Of a stretch of 35,771 nt of DNA, positions 15,291-23,401 are shown piece after piece. A program made the translations under genes and the position numbers. Origin of the DNA: an uncultured Clostridia bacterium (GTDB lineage Bacteria > Bacillota > Clostridia > Christensenellales > UBA1242). The notes under the pieces were generated by a model. That model was not told the origin of the DNA, searched no databases, and was given only the letters and a program-made list of their open reading frames with translations. The DNA lies in assembly GCA_947624105.1 (NCBI GenBank), contig CANQIX010000009.1, forward strand, positions 1 through 35,771, given 5' to 3'. The stretch's first letter is position 1. Every line of letters begins with the position of its first letter.

Positions 15291-17479
15291 GAGATAGGGA
15301 AGTTCAAATAATCACTTCTGCCACCAATGTTTTTGAAGGTGCTCATATTCCGGTTGCTTTAGATGGCGCAGACCTTGTTAACGGAGTGAAGATTAAACCT
15401 TCGAATTTTAGAGGTGTTCAAAGTGAAGGAATGTTTTGCTCTGGCGAAGAACTTGGAATAGATGAAAACTATATTGAGGGCGGTTCGGTTAACGGCATCT
15501 TGATTCTGCCAGAAGATATGAAACCTGGCACTAAGATTGAAGATGCGCTGCTTTTGAATGACGTTATGTTCGATATTAACGTAACACCAAACAGACCAGA
15601 CTGCAACAGTGTTATCGGTATTGCGCGTGATTTGTGTGCTATATACAACAGACCTTTTAAAGACGTTGATTATTCATATAAAACGGTGGGTGATGATGTC
15701 AACAAATACATCACTGTTGATGTTAAAACGAAAAATTGTCCTCGCTATATGGCTGCGTATGTGAAGAACTTAAAACTCGAAAGATCTCCACTTTGGCTTA
15801 GAGCAAGATTGAATGCAGTTGGAATTAAACCTATCAATACGATTGTTGACATAACAAACTATGTTTTGATTGAACAAGGTCAACCAATGCACGCTTTTGA
15901 CTATCAGCATATTGCTGGAAAACATATTATTGTAAGACAAGCCAAGAATGATGAAGAGATTGCTGTTTTAAACGGCAACACATACAAACTTTCTAGTGAT
16001 GATATGGTTATTGCTGACAGCGAAAAGCCTATTGTAATCGCTGGAATTATCGGCGGAACAAACTCTTGTGTTCAGCCAGATACTACTGCAACGGTGTTTG
16101 AGTGTGCTGTGTTTGATTTAAAGAGTGTTCGTTTGACAAGTAAAAAGATTGGTGTTGCAACCGATTCTTCAATTAGATACTCTAAAAATGTCTACATCAC
16201 CACTCCAGAAACAGCAATTAGACGTGCTTTAAACCTTGTTTATACGCTTGGTTGTGGCGAGATTGTCGATGGAATTATTGATACTTACAACAAAAAGGCT
16301 GAGGGAAGAAAGATAAACGTTTCAATGTCTAGAGTTGATAAAATTCTTGGCATTAAGATTGAAAGAAACAGAGTTTTGCAGATATTGAACAATCTTGGAA
16401 TTGAATCCTCGCTTAATGGCGACGTTCTTTCGTGCGTTGTGCCAAGTTATCGTGAAGATATAGAGGCGGAAAATGATATTGCAGAGGAACTTATTAGAAT
16501 ATATGGTTACGATGTCTACAATCAAATATCAGGCGATGTGTTTGAAAATTCTTCGATAACAATCGGTGCTTATGAACCTCGTCTTGTGTTTGAAAACTCG
16601 TTAAAGAATCAACTTGTTGACGACGGATTCTATGAAACCCTAAACTATTCATTATATTCTTCAACTGCTTGCGACAAACTTTTGATAAACGACGAGCGCA
16701 AGAATGTGATAAAAATTGCAAACCCAATAAATGAAGATCTTTCAACGGTAAGAACGGTTATGGCACACGCTCTTTTGCTAGATATAAAATACAATCTTTC
16801 TGTTGGAAACAAAAACCTAAGATTCTTTGAAACCGGAAGGGTATATTTGCCAAAGAAGTTGCCTCTTGAGGAACTTCCAGAAGAAAAGAACAGACTTTCG
16901 ATTGCGGTTTGTGAAGATGGATATGATTTCTATATGCTAAAACGCGTAATAGAGAATCTGCTTGTATCACTACCTATTGAATATAAACTTGTAAGATCGA
17001 CAGAACCATACTTGCATCCAGGAGTTAGCGCTGACATAGTTACTGCAGATGGCAAGAGAGTGGGCTACTTTGGAAAAGTCCATAAAAAAGTTCTTAAAAA
17101 CTATGGTATTGGAAGCGATGTTTACTACGGCGAACTCGACACAGATTATCTGTCATCTCTTCCAGAAAAAACTTATGCAACTAAGGAAGTTTCAAAATTT
17201 TCTGCAGTTGAAAGAGATATTGCGATTGTTGTTGATAGCAAGGTTACAAACGAAGAGATTTTGTCGGTAATTAAATCTGCTTGTGGCAAAAATTATGTAG
17301 ATGCAGACCTATTCGATGTTTATAAGAGTGAAAGTCTGGGCGAAGGAAAAATAAGCCTTGCATACAAAATTCACTTGATGAGCGAAGAAAAGACGCTGAC
17401 TAGTGAAGAACTTAATGCAATACTTAACAAGGTTATAAAGTCTTTGCAATACCGCTGTGGTGCTACGCTTAGAGCGTAG
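15275..17479 (+). CDS. pheT: Phenylalanyl-tRNA synthetase beta subunit, main part (frameshifted relative to its N-terminus)
   Basis: The open frame contains about 730 residues of PheT: the rest of the OB-fold (VQIITSATNV, GVQSEGMFCSGEELGI), TPNRPDCNSV, the B3/B4 editing region (ITNYVLIEQGQPMHAFD), B5 (ISRVDK-like SMSRVDKILG), the catalytic-like core (FFETGRVY), and the C-terminal ferredoxin-like anticodon-binding domain (KFSAVERDIAIVV). A TTG at 15275 could in theory start it, but no ribosome binding site is present, so it is most likely continuous with the 15084 start after correcting one base. It forms the tetramer with PheS and edits mischarged tRNA. Confidence 0.9.
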   Translation: MPYKLGDREVQIITSATNVFEGAHIPVALDGADLVNGVKIKPSNFRGVQSEGMFCSGEELGIDENYIEGGSVNGILILPEDMKPGTKIEDALLLNDVMFDINVTPNRPDCNSVIGIARDLCAIYNRPFKDVDYSYKTVGDDVNKYITVDVKTKNCPRYMAAYVKNLKLERSPLWLRARLNAVGIKPINTIVDITNYVLIEQGQPMHAFDYQHIAGKHIIVRQAKNDEEIAVLNGNTYKLSSDDMVIADSEKPIVIAGIIGGTNSCVQPDTTATVFECAVFDLKSVRLTSKKIGVATDSSIRYSKNVYITTPETAIRRALNLVYTLGCGEIVDGIIDTYNKKAEGRKINVSMSRVDKILGIKIERNRVLQILNNLGIESSLNGDVLSCVVPSYREDIEAENDIAEELIRIYGYDVYNQISGDVFENSSITIGAYEPRLVFENSLKNQLVDDGFYETLNYSLYSSTACDKLLINDERKNVIKIANPINEDLSTVRTVMAHALLLDIKYNLSVGNKNLRFFETGRVYLPKKLPLEELPEEKNRLSIAVCEDGYDFYMLKRVIENLLVSLPIEYKLVRSTEPYLHPGVSADIVTADGKRVGYFGKVHKKVLKNYGIGSDVYYGELDTDYLSSLPEKTYATKEVSKFSAVERDIAIVVDSKVTNEEILSVIKSACGKNYVDADLFDVYKSESLGEGKISLAYKIHLMSEEKTLTSEELNAILNKVIKSLQYRCGATLRA
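17463..17479 (+). other. Hairpin at the end of pheT
   Basis: CTACGCT (17463-17469) and AGCGTAG (17473-17479) form a 7-bp stem that includes the stop codon. There is no T run after it, so it is not a typical terminator; it may affect mRNA ends or stability. Confidence 0.4.
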
Positions 17480-17485
17480 TAATTG

Positions 17486-17519
17486 TTGAATACTACACAA
17501 TATGTTGTGTAATATGCAA
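17486..17519. repeat. 34-bp near-palindromic intergenic repeat, copy 2 (pheT-nifS gap)
   Basis: Arms TTGAATA and TATGCAA flank core halves CTACACAATA and TGTTGTGTAA. It starts six bases after the pheT stop. Confidence 0.75.
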
Positions 17520-17548
17520 TATAGCATTTACACATATAGGAGAATGAT

Positions 17549-18670
17549 GTGATCTATCTTGATAATGCTGGAACTACACAAATGTTAAAAGAATGTGCCG
17601 AGGTATATTCTTTTTACGCGTGTCAAGATTTCTATAATCCTTCTGCAGTTTCTAAGAAAAGTGCCTATGTTTACGAGAAATTAGATAAGGTTAGAGAACA
17701 GGTTTTAAAGAAGTTGGGCGCAACAAAAGGAACGGTGGTGTTTACCGGCGGAGCAACCGAAAGCAACAACTTAGCCATTAAAGGGTGTGTTAGGAACGGC
17801 AAAAACAACTATGTTTTCTCTAGTGGCGAGCACCCATCGGTATATAATGTTGCAAAAGGGCTGGAACTTGCCGGTAAAGATGTTAGATTTGTGAAACTTA
17901 CCAAAGATGGACAAATCGATTTAACTGAATTAAAAAAGGTTGTCGATGCAGATACGCGACTTATAAGTTGTATGCTTGTAAACAACGAAACCGGCGCAAT
18001 CAACGATATTAAGGGGGTTGCACGCATACGCGATCGTGTTTGTCCTAAGGCACTTTTGCACGTTGATGCCGTTCAGGGATTTGAAAAAATACCATTTTCG
18101 GTTGAAAATCTTAAAATCGATTTGCTAAGTTTTAGCGCTCACAAATTTTACGGGCCTAAGGGCGTTGGCGGACTTTACATAAGAGATATGAGCAGTGTTA
18201 AAAACATTGTTGATGGCGGAAATCAAGAGTTTGGTTTGCGCTCTGGAACGGAAAATGTTGCCGGAATTATGGCTATGGCTAAGGCGCTTGAGATTGTTGA
18301 TGTGGAGAAAAATTACGACCACGTTTCAAAATTGAAGAAGATTTTAAACGATACTCTTGCAAGCGAGCAAAATATAAAGATTTTGGACTGTGGCGGTTCT
18401 CCATACATTGAAGTGCTGATATTTAAAGGTGTTAAGGGTGAAACGATGCTGCATTCCTTAGAGGCTCGTGATGTTATTGTTGGACTTGGTAGTGCTTGTT
18501 CGGCTAAAAAAGCGGGCAACAGAATTTTAAAGGAAATGGGAATATCAAACGAAGATATTTTGTCGTCTTGCAGAGTTAGTTTTTCTGCCTATTTAACGGA
18601 AAAAGAGGTTATGCAAGCGGGAAAGATTATACTTGATTGTTATAAAAAATTAAAGGAGGCTGTCGGCTGA
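17549..18670 (+). CDS. Cysteine desulfurase (NifS/IscS type, partner of ThiI)
   Basis: The 373-residue PLP enzyme takes sulfur from cysteine as a persulfide. Residues seen are the PLP lysine K199 in SAHKFYGPKG, the aspartate of HVDAVQG, the HPSV segment, RSGTENVAG and the active cysteine C317 in GLGSACSAKK. The start is GTG 17549 after AGGAG; no in-frame ATG is closer. Its stop overlaps the thiI start by one base (TGATG). That pairing is the same as NifZ-ThiI in Bacillus, so its main acceptor is probably ThiI for 4-thiouridine in tRNA. Iron-sulfur cluster supply is possible as well. Confidence 0.93.
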   Translation: MIYLDNAGTTQMLKECAEVYSFYACQDFYNPSAVSKKSAYVYEKLDKVREQVLKKLGATKGTVVFTGGATESNNLAIKGCVRNGKNNYVFSSGEHPSVYNVAKGLELAGKDVRFVKLTKDGQIDLTELKKVVDADTRLISCMLVNNETGAINDIKGVARIRDRVCPKALLHVDAVQGFEKIPFSVENLKIDLLSFSAHKFYGPKGVGGLYIRDMSSVKNIVDGGNQEFGLRSGTENVAGIMAMAKALEIVDVEKNYDHVSKLKKILNDTLASEQNIKILDCGGSPYIEVLIFKGVKGETMLHSLEARDVIVGLGSACSAKKAGNRILKEMGISNEDILSSCRVSFSAYLTEKEVMQAGKIILDCYKKLKEAVG

Positions 18671-19824
18671 TGAAAAAAGTGCTGCTTTTAAAATTTGGAG
18701 AGTTGTTTTTAAAAGGCAAAAACAAGAAAGAGTTTGAAAAACAACTGATTGGAAATATCAAGATAAAACTTATCGAATATGACTTTGATTTGACGGTTAC
18801 GCCAGGGCGAATTTTGATTTCTGGCTACAGGGAATCGCTTGAAGAAAACATCATATCCGATCTTACGAATGTTTTTGGCTTGATATCTGTTTCTAAGGCG
18901 GTTGAACTTGATACGTCGGTCGAAAATATCGAAAATTACATTGCGAAAATCGACATTGTTGGCACGTTTAGAGTGAATGTGAAAAGGGCTGACAAAACAT
19001 TTCCTATTCATTCGACTGATTTTGAAGCAAAACTTGGCGGAATTGTGTTGGATAACTGTCCGGAAAGCAGCGTGGATTTGCACAATCCAAAAACGCACAT
19101 ATATATAGATATAAGACTAAATAAGAAGACTTACATATATTATGAAAGTGTAAAATGTCGCGGAGGGCTTCCACTTGGTACTGCAGGAAGCGCACTTTTG
19201 ATGCTTTCGGGTGGTATTGACAGTCCGGTTGCTGGCTATATGATGGCAAAAAGAGGACTTGAACTTGAAGCAGTGCACTTCCACTCATATCCATATACAA
19301 GTGAACAGGCGAAACAAAAAGTTATTACGCTTGGAAAAGAGTTGTGTAAGTATGTCGATAAATTAACTTTGCACATCGTTTCGTTCACAAAGATTCAGGA
19401 ACAAATACACTTTAACTGCGACGAGGAATATATGATCACGATAATGCGCAGAATTATGATGCGTATATCGGAGAGGATTTGCGAAAAGAACAATCTTGGG
19501 GCGATTATAACCGGCGAAAGTTTGGGGCAAGTTGCAAGCCAAACGATGCAGAGCATAAACGTAACGAACTCGGTTGTGTCGCTGCCGGTGTTTAGACCGC
19601 TTATTGGTTTTGACAAAGAGGAGATAGTTGCGATTTCGAGAGATATAGGAACGTATGACACGTCTATTCTGCCATACGAGGATTGCTGCACTGTCTTTCT
19701 GCCAAAATATCCAGTAATTAGGCCAACGATAAAGAAAGCAGAATATCAAGAGAAGTTTTTGAATGTAGACCTACTTGTCAACGAGGCGATAAATAATATG
19801 GAGGACATAGTTTTAACAAGATAG
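18670..19824 (+). CDS. thiI: tRNA 4-thiouridine synthase ThiI
   Basis: This 384-residue enzyme adenylates U8 of tRNA and inserts sulfur. The N-terminal ferredoxin-like region starts MKKVLLLKFGELFLKGKN, followed by the THUMP domain (about 60-165), and the PP-loop ATPase domain opens with LMLSGGIDSPVAGY (SGGIDS at 180-185). The C-terminal rhodanese domain of the E. coli enzyme is missing, as in Firmicutes; sulfur then comes straight from the adjacent desulfurase. The gene is coupled to that gene by a one-base overlap and is closed by a strong terminator. Confidence 0.96.
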   Translation: MKKVLLLKFGELFLKGKNKKEFEKQLIGNIKIKLIEYDFDLTVTPGRILISGYRESLEENIISDLTNVFGLISVSKAVELDTSVENIENYIAKIDIVGTFRVNVKRADKTFPIHSTDFEAKLGGIVLDNCPESSVDLHNPKTHIYIDIRLNKKTYIYYESVKCRGGLPLGTAGSALLMLSGGIDSPVAGYMMAKRGLELEAVHFHSYPYTSEQAKQKVITLGKELCKYVDKLTLHIVSFTKIQEQIHFNCDEEYMITIMRRIMMRISERICEKNNLGAIITGESLGQVASQTMQSINVTNSVVSLPVFRPLIGFDKEEIVAISRDIGTYDTSILPYEDCCTVFLPKYPVIRPTIKKAEYQEKFLNVDLLVNEAINNMEDIVLTR

Positions 19825-19840
19825 GGTTGTTATAAAGCAC

Positions 19841-19870
19841 AAACGCACTTAAAGAAGAGTGCGTTTTTTA
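19841..19870 (+). terminator. Intrinsic terminator after thiI
   Basis: AACGCACT (19842-19849) pairs with AGTGCGTT (19858-19865), followed by TTTTATTTT. It ends the pheS-pheT-nifS-thiI transcript. Confidence 0.88.
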
Positions 19871-19887
19871 TTTTGACATTCTTAGGG

Positions 19888-19912
19888 CGAGTATTTGCAT
19901 TATGCATACTCG
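19888..19912. repeat. Imperfect inverted repeat between thiI and argR
   Basis: CGAGTAT (19888-19894) and ATACTCG (19906-19912) flank TTGCATTATGC. It may be a second terminator (a T-rich run follows) or an upstream operator site; the TGCAT-T-ATGCA centre resembles the arms of the 34-bp repeats. Confidence 0.45.
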
Positions 19913-19996
19913 TTTATTTTTATACTTTGCGAATTTATAAATTTGCATAAACCTAAATTTATATAAAAAATTTGTGAATAAATATACAAAAATTGC

Positions 19997-20025
19997 TTGC
20001 ATATTTATAAAAAATATTGTATAAT
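19997..20025 (+). promoter_or_regulatory. argR promoter
   Basis: TTGCAT (19997-20002) and a perfect TATAAT (20020-20025) are 17 bases apart. TGTGAATAAATATACA (19972-19987) just upstream resembles an ARG box, consistent with autoregulation by ArgR. Confidence 0.7.
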
Positions 20026-20033
20026 AATCAAAA

Positions 20034-20067
20034 TTGCATAAATAAATATAAATTTATAAATATGCAA
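20034..20067. promoter_or_regulatory. 34-bp palindrome in the argR leader, candidate ArgR operator
   Basis: TTGCATA (20034-20040) and TATGCAA (20061-20067) flank an A/T-only core (AATAAATATA, AATTTATAAA). It lies right at the predicted transcription start. AT-rich half-sites with this type of dyad fit ARG boxes. Its arms and total length equal those of the intergenic repeat at 26340. Confidence 0.5.
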
Positions 20068-20118
20068 GAACGGCTACAAGCGCCTAAAATAGTGCAATGT
20101 AGCGTTTGGGAGGATGAT

Positions 20119-20574
20119 ATGGCAAGAAGTGCTAGACAATCTAAAATATTGGAAGTGATTTCATTAAAAGAGATTGAAACTCAAGATGAACTTGCAAAGG
20201 AATTGAAGAACGCAAACTTTGATATAACACAAGCAACGATATCGCGTGATATCAAAGAACTTGGTCTTACAAAGATTTTATCTTCAAGTGGAAAATATAA
20301 ATATGCCATTTTGGGTTCTGAGCAGCAACAGGCCGTTTCATCTAAATACATAACTATATTTAAAGAATCGGTTATCTCCGTGAAGAATTCTCTTAACCTT
20401 GCCGTTATCAAAACAATCAAAGGTATGGGTGGAAGTGTCGCATCTTTCATTGACAAACTCAACCTAAACGATTTGATGGGCGCAACTTATGGAGATGACA
20501 CCGTGCTTTTGGTTTTCCCTTCAACCGTATTGTCAAGTGAGGCTGTAACGTCATTAAATGGTATATTAGGTTAA
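20119..20574 (+). CDS. argR: Arginine repressor ArgR
   Basis: The frame opens at 20017, but ATG 20119 is right: GGGAGGA (20108-20114) precedes it and the product, starting MARSARQSKILEVI, is 151 residues, the family's normal length. The N-terminal winged helix binds ARG boxes (TQDELAKEL, ITQATISRDIKELGL). The C-terminal domain forms the hexamer and binds arginine (GATYGDDTVLLVF carries the GDD ligand motif). In Firmicutes argR commonly precedes recN, as here. The leader contains AT-rich dyads suited to autoregulation. No arginine gene is in this window. Confidence 0.94.
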   Translation: MARSARQSKILEVISLKEIETQDELAKELKNANFDITQATISRDIKELGLTKILSSSGKYKYAILGSEQQQAVSSKYITIFKESVISVKNSLNLAVIKTIKGMGGSVASFIDKLNLNDLMGATYGDDTVLLVFPSTVLSSEAVTSLNGILG

Positions 20575-20584
20575 GGAGTATTTT

Positions 20585-22240
20585 ATGCTTACTTCTTTTT
20601 CGATGCAGAATTTTGCATTGTTCAAGCATTGCGAAATCGACTTTAAGAAAGGATTTAATGTAATTCTAGGGCAGTCCGGCGCTGGTAAGAGCATCATAAT
20701 TGACGCTCTTAATTTTGTTTTAGGTGGCAAGGCGGACAAGAATCTTATAAGAACCGGCGAAAAGACTATGCGAGTTGACGCAGTGTTCAGCAATTTAAGT
20801 GCGCAAGGAAAGGCGGTTTTGGACGAACTTGCAATCGATACTGATGATGGACTTATAATTTCTCGCACATTGTCGGAAGATGGAAAGTCTAATATTAGAG
20901 TTAACGGCGCGATTCTTTCGCTTAAAGACCTTAAACTTATAACCGAAAATTTGATAGATTTTTGCGGGCAGCACGACAGTGTTGGGCTTATAAATTCAAA
21001 CAACCATTTGATGTTTTTGGATAAATTTATTGGAAATGAAGCCGGAAAAGATAGAGCAGAGATAGAAAAGTCCTACGATGAACTTATGGACATCGACAAA
21101 AAGATAAAAGCGCTTGGCGGCGATGAATCGGAACGTGCGAGATTAAAAGAGATTTTGCAGTTTCAAATAACCGAAATCGAAAACGCAAACCTACTAGATG
21201 GCGAAGAGGAAGAATTGCGAACAAGATATAAGTATATATCTTCCGCTGAAAGAATCTACGAAAAGGTGTCTGAGGCGTTAAAAGTGCTTGATGGCACGGC
21301 TGCTGGGGTTACTACGCAACTTTTTGAAGCGAAAAACACGCTAAAATCGTTGAGTGAATTTGAAAACTTGCAAGAATGTAGCGATAGGCTTGAAAACTCT
21401 TATTACGAAGTAAAAGATGTTGTAGATACGCTTGAAGATGTGCTCTCTAACACGGATTTTGACCAAAATGAACTTGAAAGAATCGATGCGCGTCTGGATT
21501 TAATAAAGGGGTTAGAGCGAAAATACGGCGCAACAATAGCAGATGTTTTGGTATTTTGCGAAAAGATTAAGAAACAACTTAACGACCTCGACGACAGCGA
21601 GTTTATGCTTGAAAAGTTAAACAAAGAGAGAGAAAGGGTGTCGGCAGAATTGGAAGAGAAGTGCCAAAAACTCTCAGACTTACGCAAGAAATACGCCTTA
21701 GAACTTGAGCAAAAGATTGAAAATGAATTAAATGAACTGCAAATGAAGGGCACTCGCTTTAAAGTTGATTTTGAAAGAGCGGCAGTTAGCAAAAAGGGAT
21801 TTGACCAAGTTAAGTTTATATTCTCGGCGAATCTTGGGCAAAATATGAAGGATCTCTCAAAAACGGCGTCTGGCGGAGAACTATCGAGATTGCTTTTGGC
21901 GTTTAAAAACATTATGCTCGATAAAGAATCCGTTTCAACTGTTGTATTTGATGAAATCGACTCTGGAATAAGTGGCAAAACCGCTGGAAAAGTTGCGGAA
22001 AAACTTGAAAACATATCGAATTACTTCCAAATTATATGCATAACGCACACGCCAGTTGTTGCAAGTAAAGGAAATGCTTATTTGTTAGTAACAAAATACA
22101 ATGAAGATAACACGACTTTGAGTAAAGTTGAAGAAATTGCGAATGATGATGTTGTATATCAAATTGCAAGTTTGATTGACGGAAGTGAAAAAGTATCAGA
22201 TACAGCAATAAATCATTCAAAACAATTACTTAAAAAATAA
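20585..22240 (+). CDS. recN: DNA repair protein RecN
   Basis: This 551-residue SMC-like ATPase acts at double-strand breaks. Walker A is GQSGAGKS (29-36). A long coiled coil spans about residues 150-390 (DKLNKE-type heptads around ERERVSAELEEK). The signature SGGELSR is at 429-435 and Walker B VVFDEIDSG at 453-461. AAGGAG precedes ATG 20585, ten bases after argR, so they form an operon. It ends in a strong terminator. The spoIVB-spo0A genes that follow recN in many spore formers are absent here. Confidence 0.96.
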   Translation: MLTSFSMQNFALFKHCEIDFKKGFNVILGQSGAGKSIIIDALNFVLGGKADKNLIRTGEKTMRVDAVFSNLSAQGKAVLDELAIDTDDGLIISRTLSEDGKSNIRVNGAILSLKDLKLITENLIDFCGQHDSVGLINSNNHLMFLDKFIGNEAGKDRAEIEKSYDELMDIDKKIKALGGDESERARLKEILQFQITEIENANLLDGEEEELRTRYKYISSAERIYEKVSEALKVLDGTAAGVTTQLFEAKNTLKSLSEFENLQECSDRLENSYYEVKDVVDTLEDVLSNTDFDQNELERIDARLDLIKGLERKYGATIADVLVFCEKIKKQLNDLDDSEFMLEKLNKERERVSAELEEKCQKLSDLRKKYALELEQKIENELNELQMKGTRFKVDFERAAVSKKGFDQVKFIFSANLGQNMKDLSKTASGGELSRLLLAFKNIMLDKESVSTVVFDEIDSGISGKTAGKVAEKLENISNYFQIICITHTPVVASKGNAYLLVTKYNEDNTTLSKVEEIANDDVVYQIASLIDGSEKVSDTAINHSKQLLKK

Positions 22241-22244
22241 AAAG

Positions 22245-22285
22245 AAAATGCAGAACTTTGAAATATAAGATTCTGCATTTTTTAT
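22245..22285 (+). terminator. Intrinsic terminator after recN
   Basis: AAAATGCAGAA (22245-22255) pairs with TTCTGCATTTT (22271-22281) around a 15-base loop, followed by TTTATT. It opens the 319-base convergent gap 22241-22559, which further holds a repeat copy, a large hairpin and the terminator of the minus-strand gene, and no gene. Confidence 0.85.
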
Positions 22286-22343
22286 TGCATACTACCTAAA
22301 AAGAAAAATGTAAATGATGAAAAATATAAGAAAATTGATTTGC

Positions 22344-22377
22344 TTGCATAATACAAGATATTGTGAGTGTTATTTGA
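22344..22377. repeat. 34-bp near-palindromic intergenic repeat, copy 3 (after recN, degenerate)
   Basis: Arms TTGCATA and TATTTGA flank core halves ATACAAGATA and TTGTGAGTGT. Partial related sequences lie at 22285-22296 (TTGCATACTACC) and 22381-22399 (AATACAAAATATTG). Confidence 0.55.
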
Positions 22378-22398
22378 TAAATAATACAAAATATTGAT

Positions 22399-22434
22399 TA
22401 TCTATTCGCAAAACCTGTCTTTTGCGAATAGATA
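22399..22434. repeat. Perfect 15-bp inverted repeat in the recN convergent gap
   Basis: The stem 22399-22413 (with CTATTCGCAAAA) pairs exactly with 22420-22434 around the loop CCTGTC. No T run follows on either strand, so it is not a standard terminator. It could be an operator, a protein-binding site or a stable RNA end. Confidence 0.6.
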
Positions 22435-22486
22435 CAGATGTCGTTTTACACCAAAATTTTCAATAAAACGCCTCCTCTCCTAATAA

Positions 22487-22540
22487 AAAAGAAGGCAAGT
22501 TTTTGTGGACTAGTGTGCAAAAGTTACTTACCTTCTTTTA
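22487..22540 (-). terminator. Intrinsic terminator of the small membrane protein operon
   Basis: AAAAGAAGGCAAGT (22487-22500) pairs with ACTTACCTTCTTTT (22526-22539) with one mismatch; TTTTG and CAAAA extend the stem inwards. On the minus strand a T run (TTTTTTATTA) follows. It may work in both directions. Confidence 0.8.
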
Positions 22541-22559
22541 TATTTTATATCCTGCGCCC

Positions 22560-22940
22560 CTACATAGCAAACATTCCAACAAAGAATAATGCTGCTATAC
22601 CAAAGCAAAGAACTATTTTGCAGATATAGAAAAACTTATCTTTAAATATCTTTTTGTTGTATACCTTTTTATATTCTGCGATGTTTTCGTCAAAGTATTG
22701 CGAAGTTATGTTCGTGTTGTTTATCGTGTCCGCTTTGAAGAAGACAAAATTCTCTTCAAGTTGTTTTTTAAATTCCCTTATATACAAAAGTATAAGATGA
22801 ATCCCCCACATAAGCGATAGTGCAGTTAAAGTTGTTAACACGAAATACGAGAATCCGCCCCATACTTTTATCAAAAGCGAAAAGATGATAGATATTACGA
22901 TTAAAATTGCTGATATAATATATACAAGGCTTCTTTTCAT
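22560..22940 (-). CDS. Small membrane protein, unknown function
   Basis: The 126-residue product has membrane segments near 5-25, 30-53 and 102-124, with a charged cytoplasmic-type loop between the second and third (EFKKQLEENFVFFKAD, FDENIAEYKK). No family is recognised. It lies ten bases after the stop of another small membrane protein gene on the same strand, and both follow rny; the three may share a transcript. A strong terminator follows. Confidence 0.7.
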   Translation of the reverse strand: MKRSLVYIISAILIVISIIFSLLIKVWGGFSYFVLTTLTALSLMWGIHLILLYIREFKKQLEENFVFFKADTINNTNITSQYFDENIAEYKKVYNKKIFKDKFFYICKIVLCFGIAALFFVGMFAM

Positions 22941-22950
22941 CAGTTATCCC

Positions 22951-23376
22951 CTATTGAATTAAAACGAACACATAGAACACAACTAGCACAATCAGTGAAA
23001 TGAACCAACCTACAAGCCACCATTTGTTCTTTTGCTTTAAGGTGAAATAGAATCCAACCCATACGCAAACGATATACGCCAAAAATTCCGACACGCGTTC
23101 AAAGTAAACTAAAACTTTTGGCGAGTGCTGAAAAATGAGTCTAAATATCATTACAACGGCAATTAAGGCAACCGAAAAGTATGCAAAACATTGAAGAATG
23201 CGATTTGGTGCTCTTTTTACAACAGTCGCCTGTTTCTCTTCATTTTTGCCTTTAGTTGCCTTAGTTGGTTGTTGAATTTCTGTGTTATTCTGCGTCAAGG
23301 TTTCTTCTGTGTTTTCTGTTTCCTCGTATTTAGGTATTTCCTTAAACACAAGGCCTTTATCTTTCTTCTTTTTCAT
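22951..23376 (-). CDS. Membrane protein with a charged N-terminal tail, unknown function
   Basis: The 141-residue protein has a hydrophilic, low-complexity N-terminus of about 60 residues (Glu, Thr, Lys and Gln rich) and then three membrane segments (about 66-83, 92-112, 117-139). GGAGG lies before the ATG. It sits 25 bases after rny on the same strand and before another small membrane protein, so it belongs to the rny transcript or a short operon with it. RNase Y is itself membrane bound, but nothing in the sequence links them in function. No family is recognised. Confidence 0.7.
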   Translation of the reverse strand: MKKKKDKGLVFKEIPKYEETENTEETLTQNNTEIQQPTKATKGKNEEKQATVVKRAPNRILQCFAYFSVALIAVVMIFRLIFQHSPKVLVYFERVSEFLAYIVCVWVGFYFTLKQKNKWWLVGWFISLIVLVVFYVFVLIQ

Positions 23377-23401
23377 AATAAAACCTCCCGCACAAAACTA
23401 A

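Noticed and set aside
17463-17479. Terminator at the end of pheT
   Set aside because: The 7-bp hairpin overlaps the stop codon and has no T run; nifS is probably co-transcribed.
20017-20118. Upstream extension of argR
   Set aside because: It lies between the promoter -10 box and the palindrome, lacks a ribosome site, and would add 34 residues not found in ArgR.
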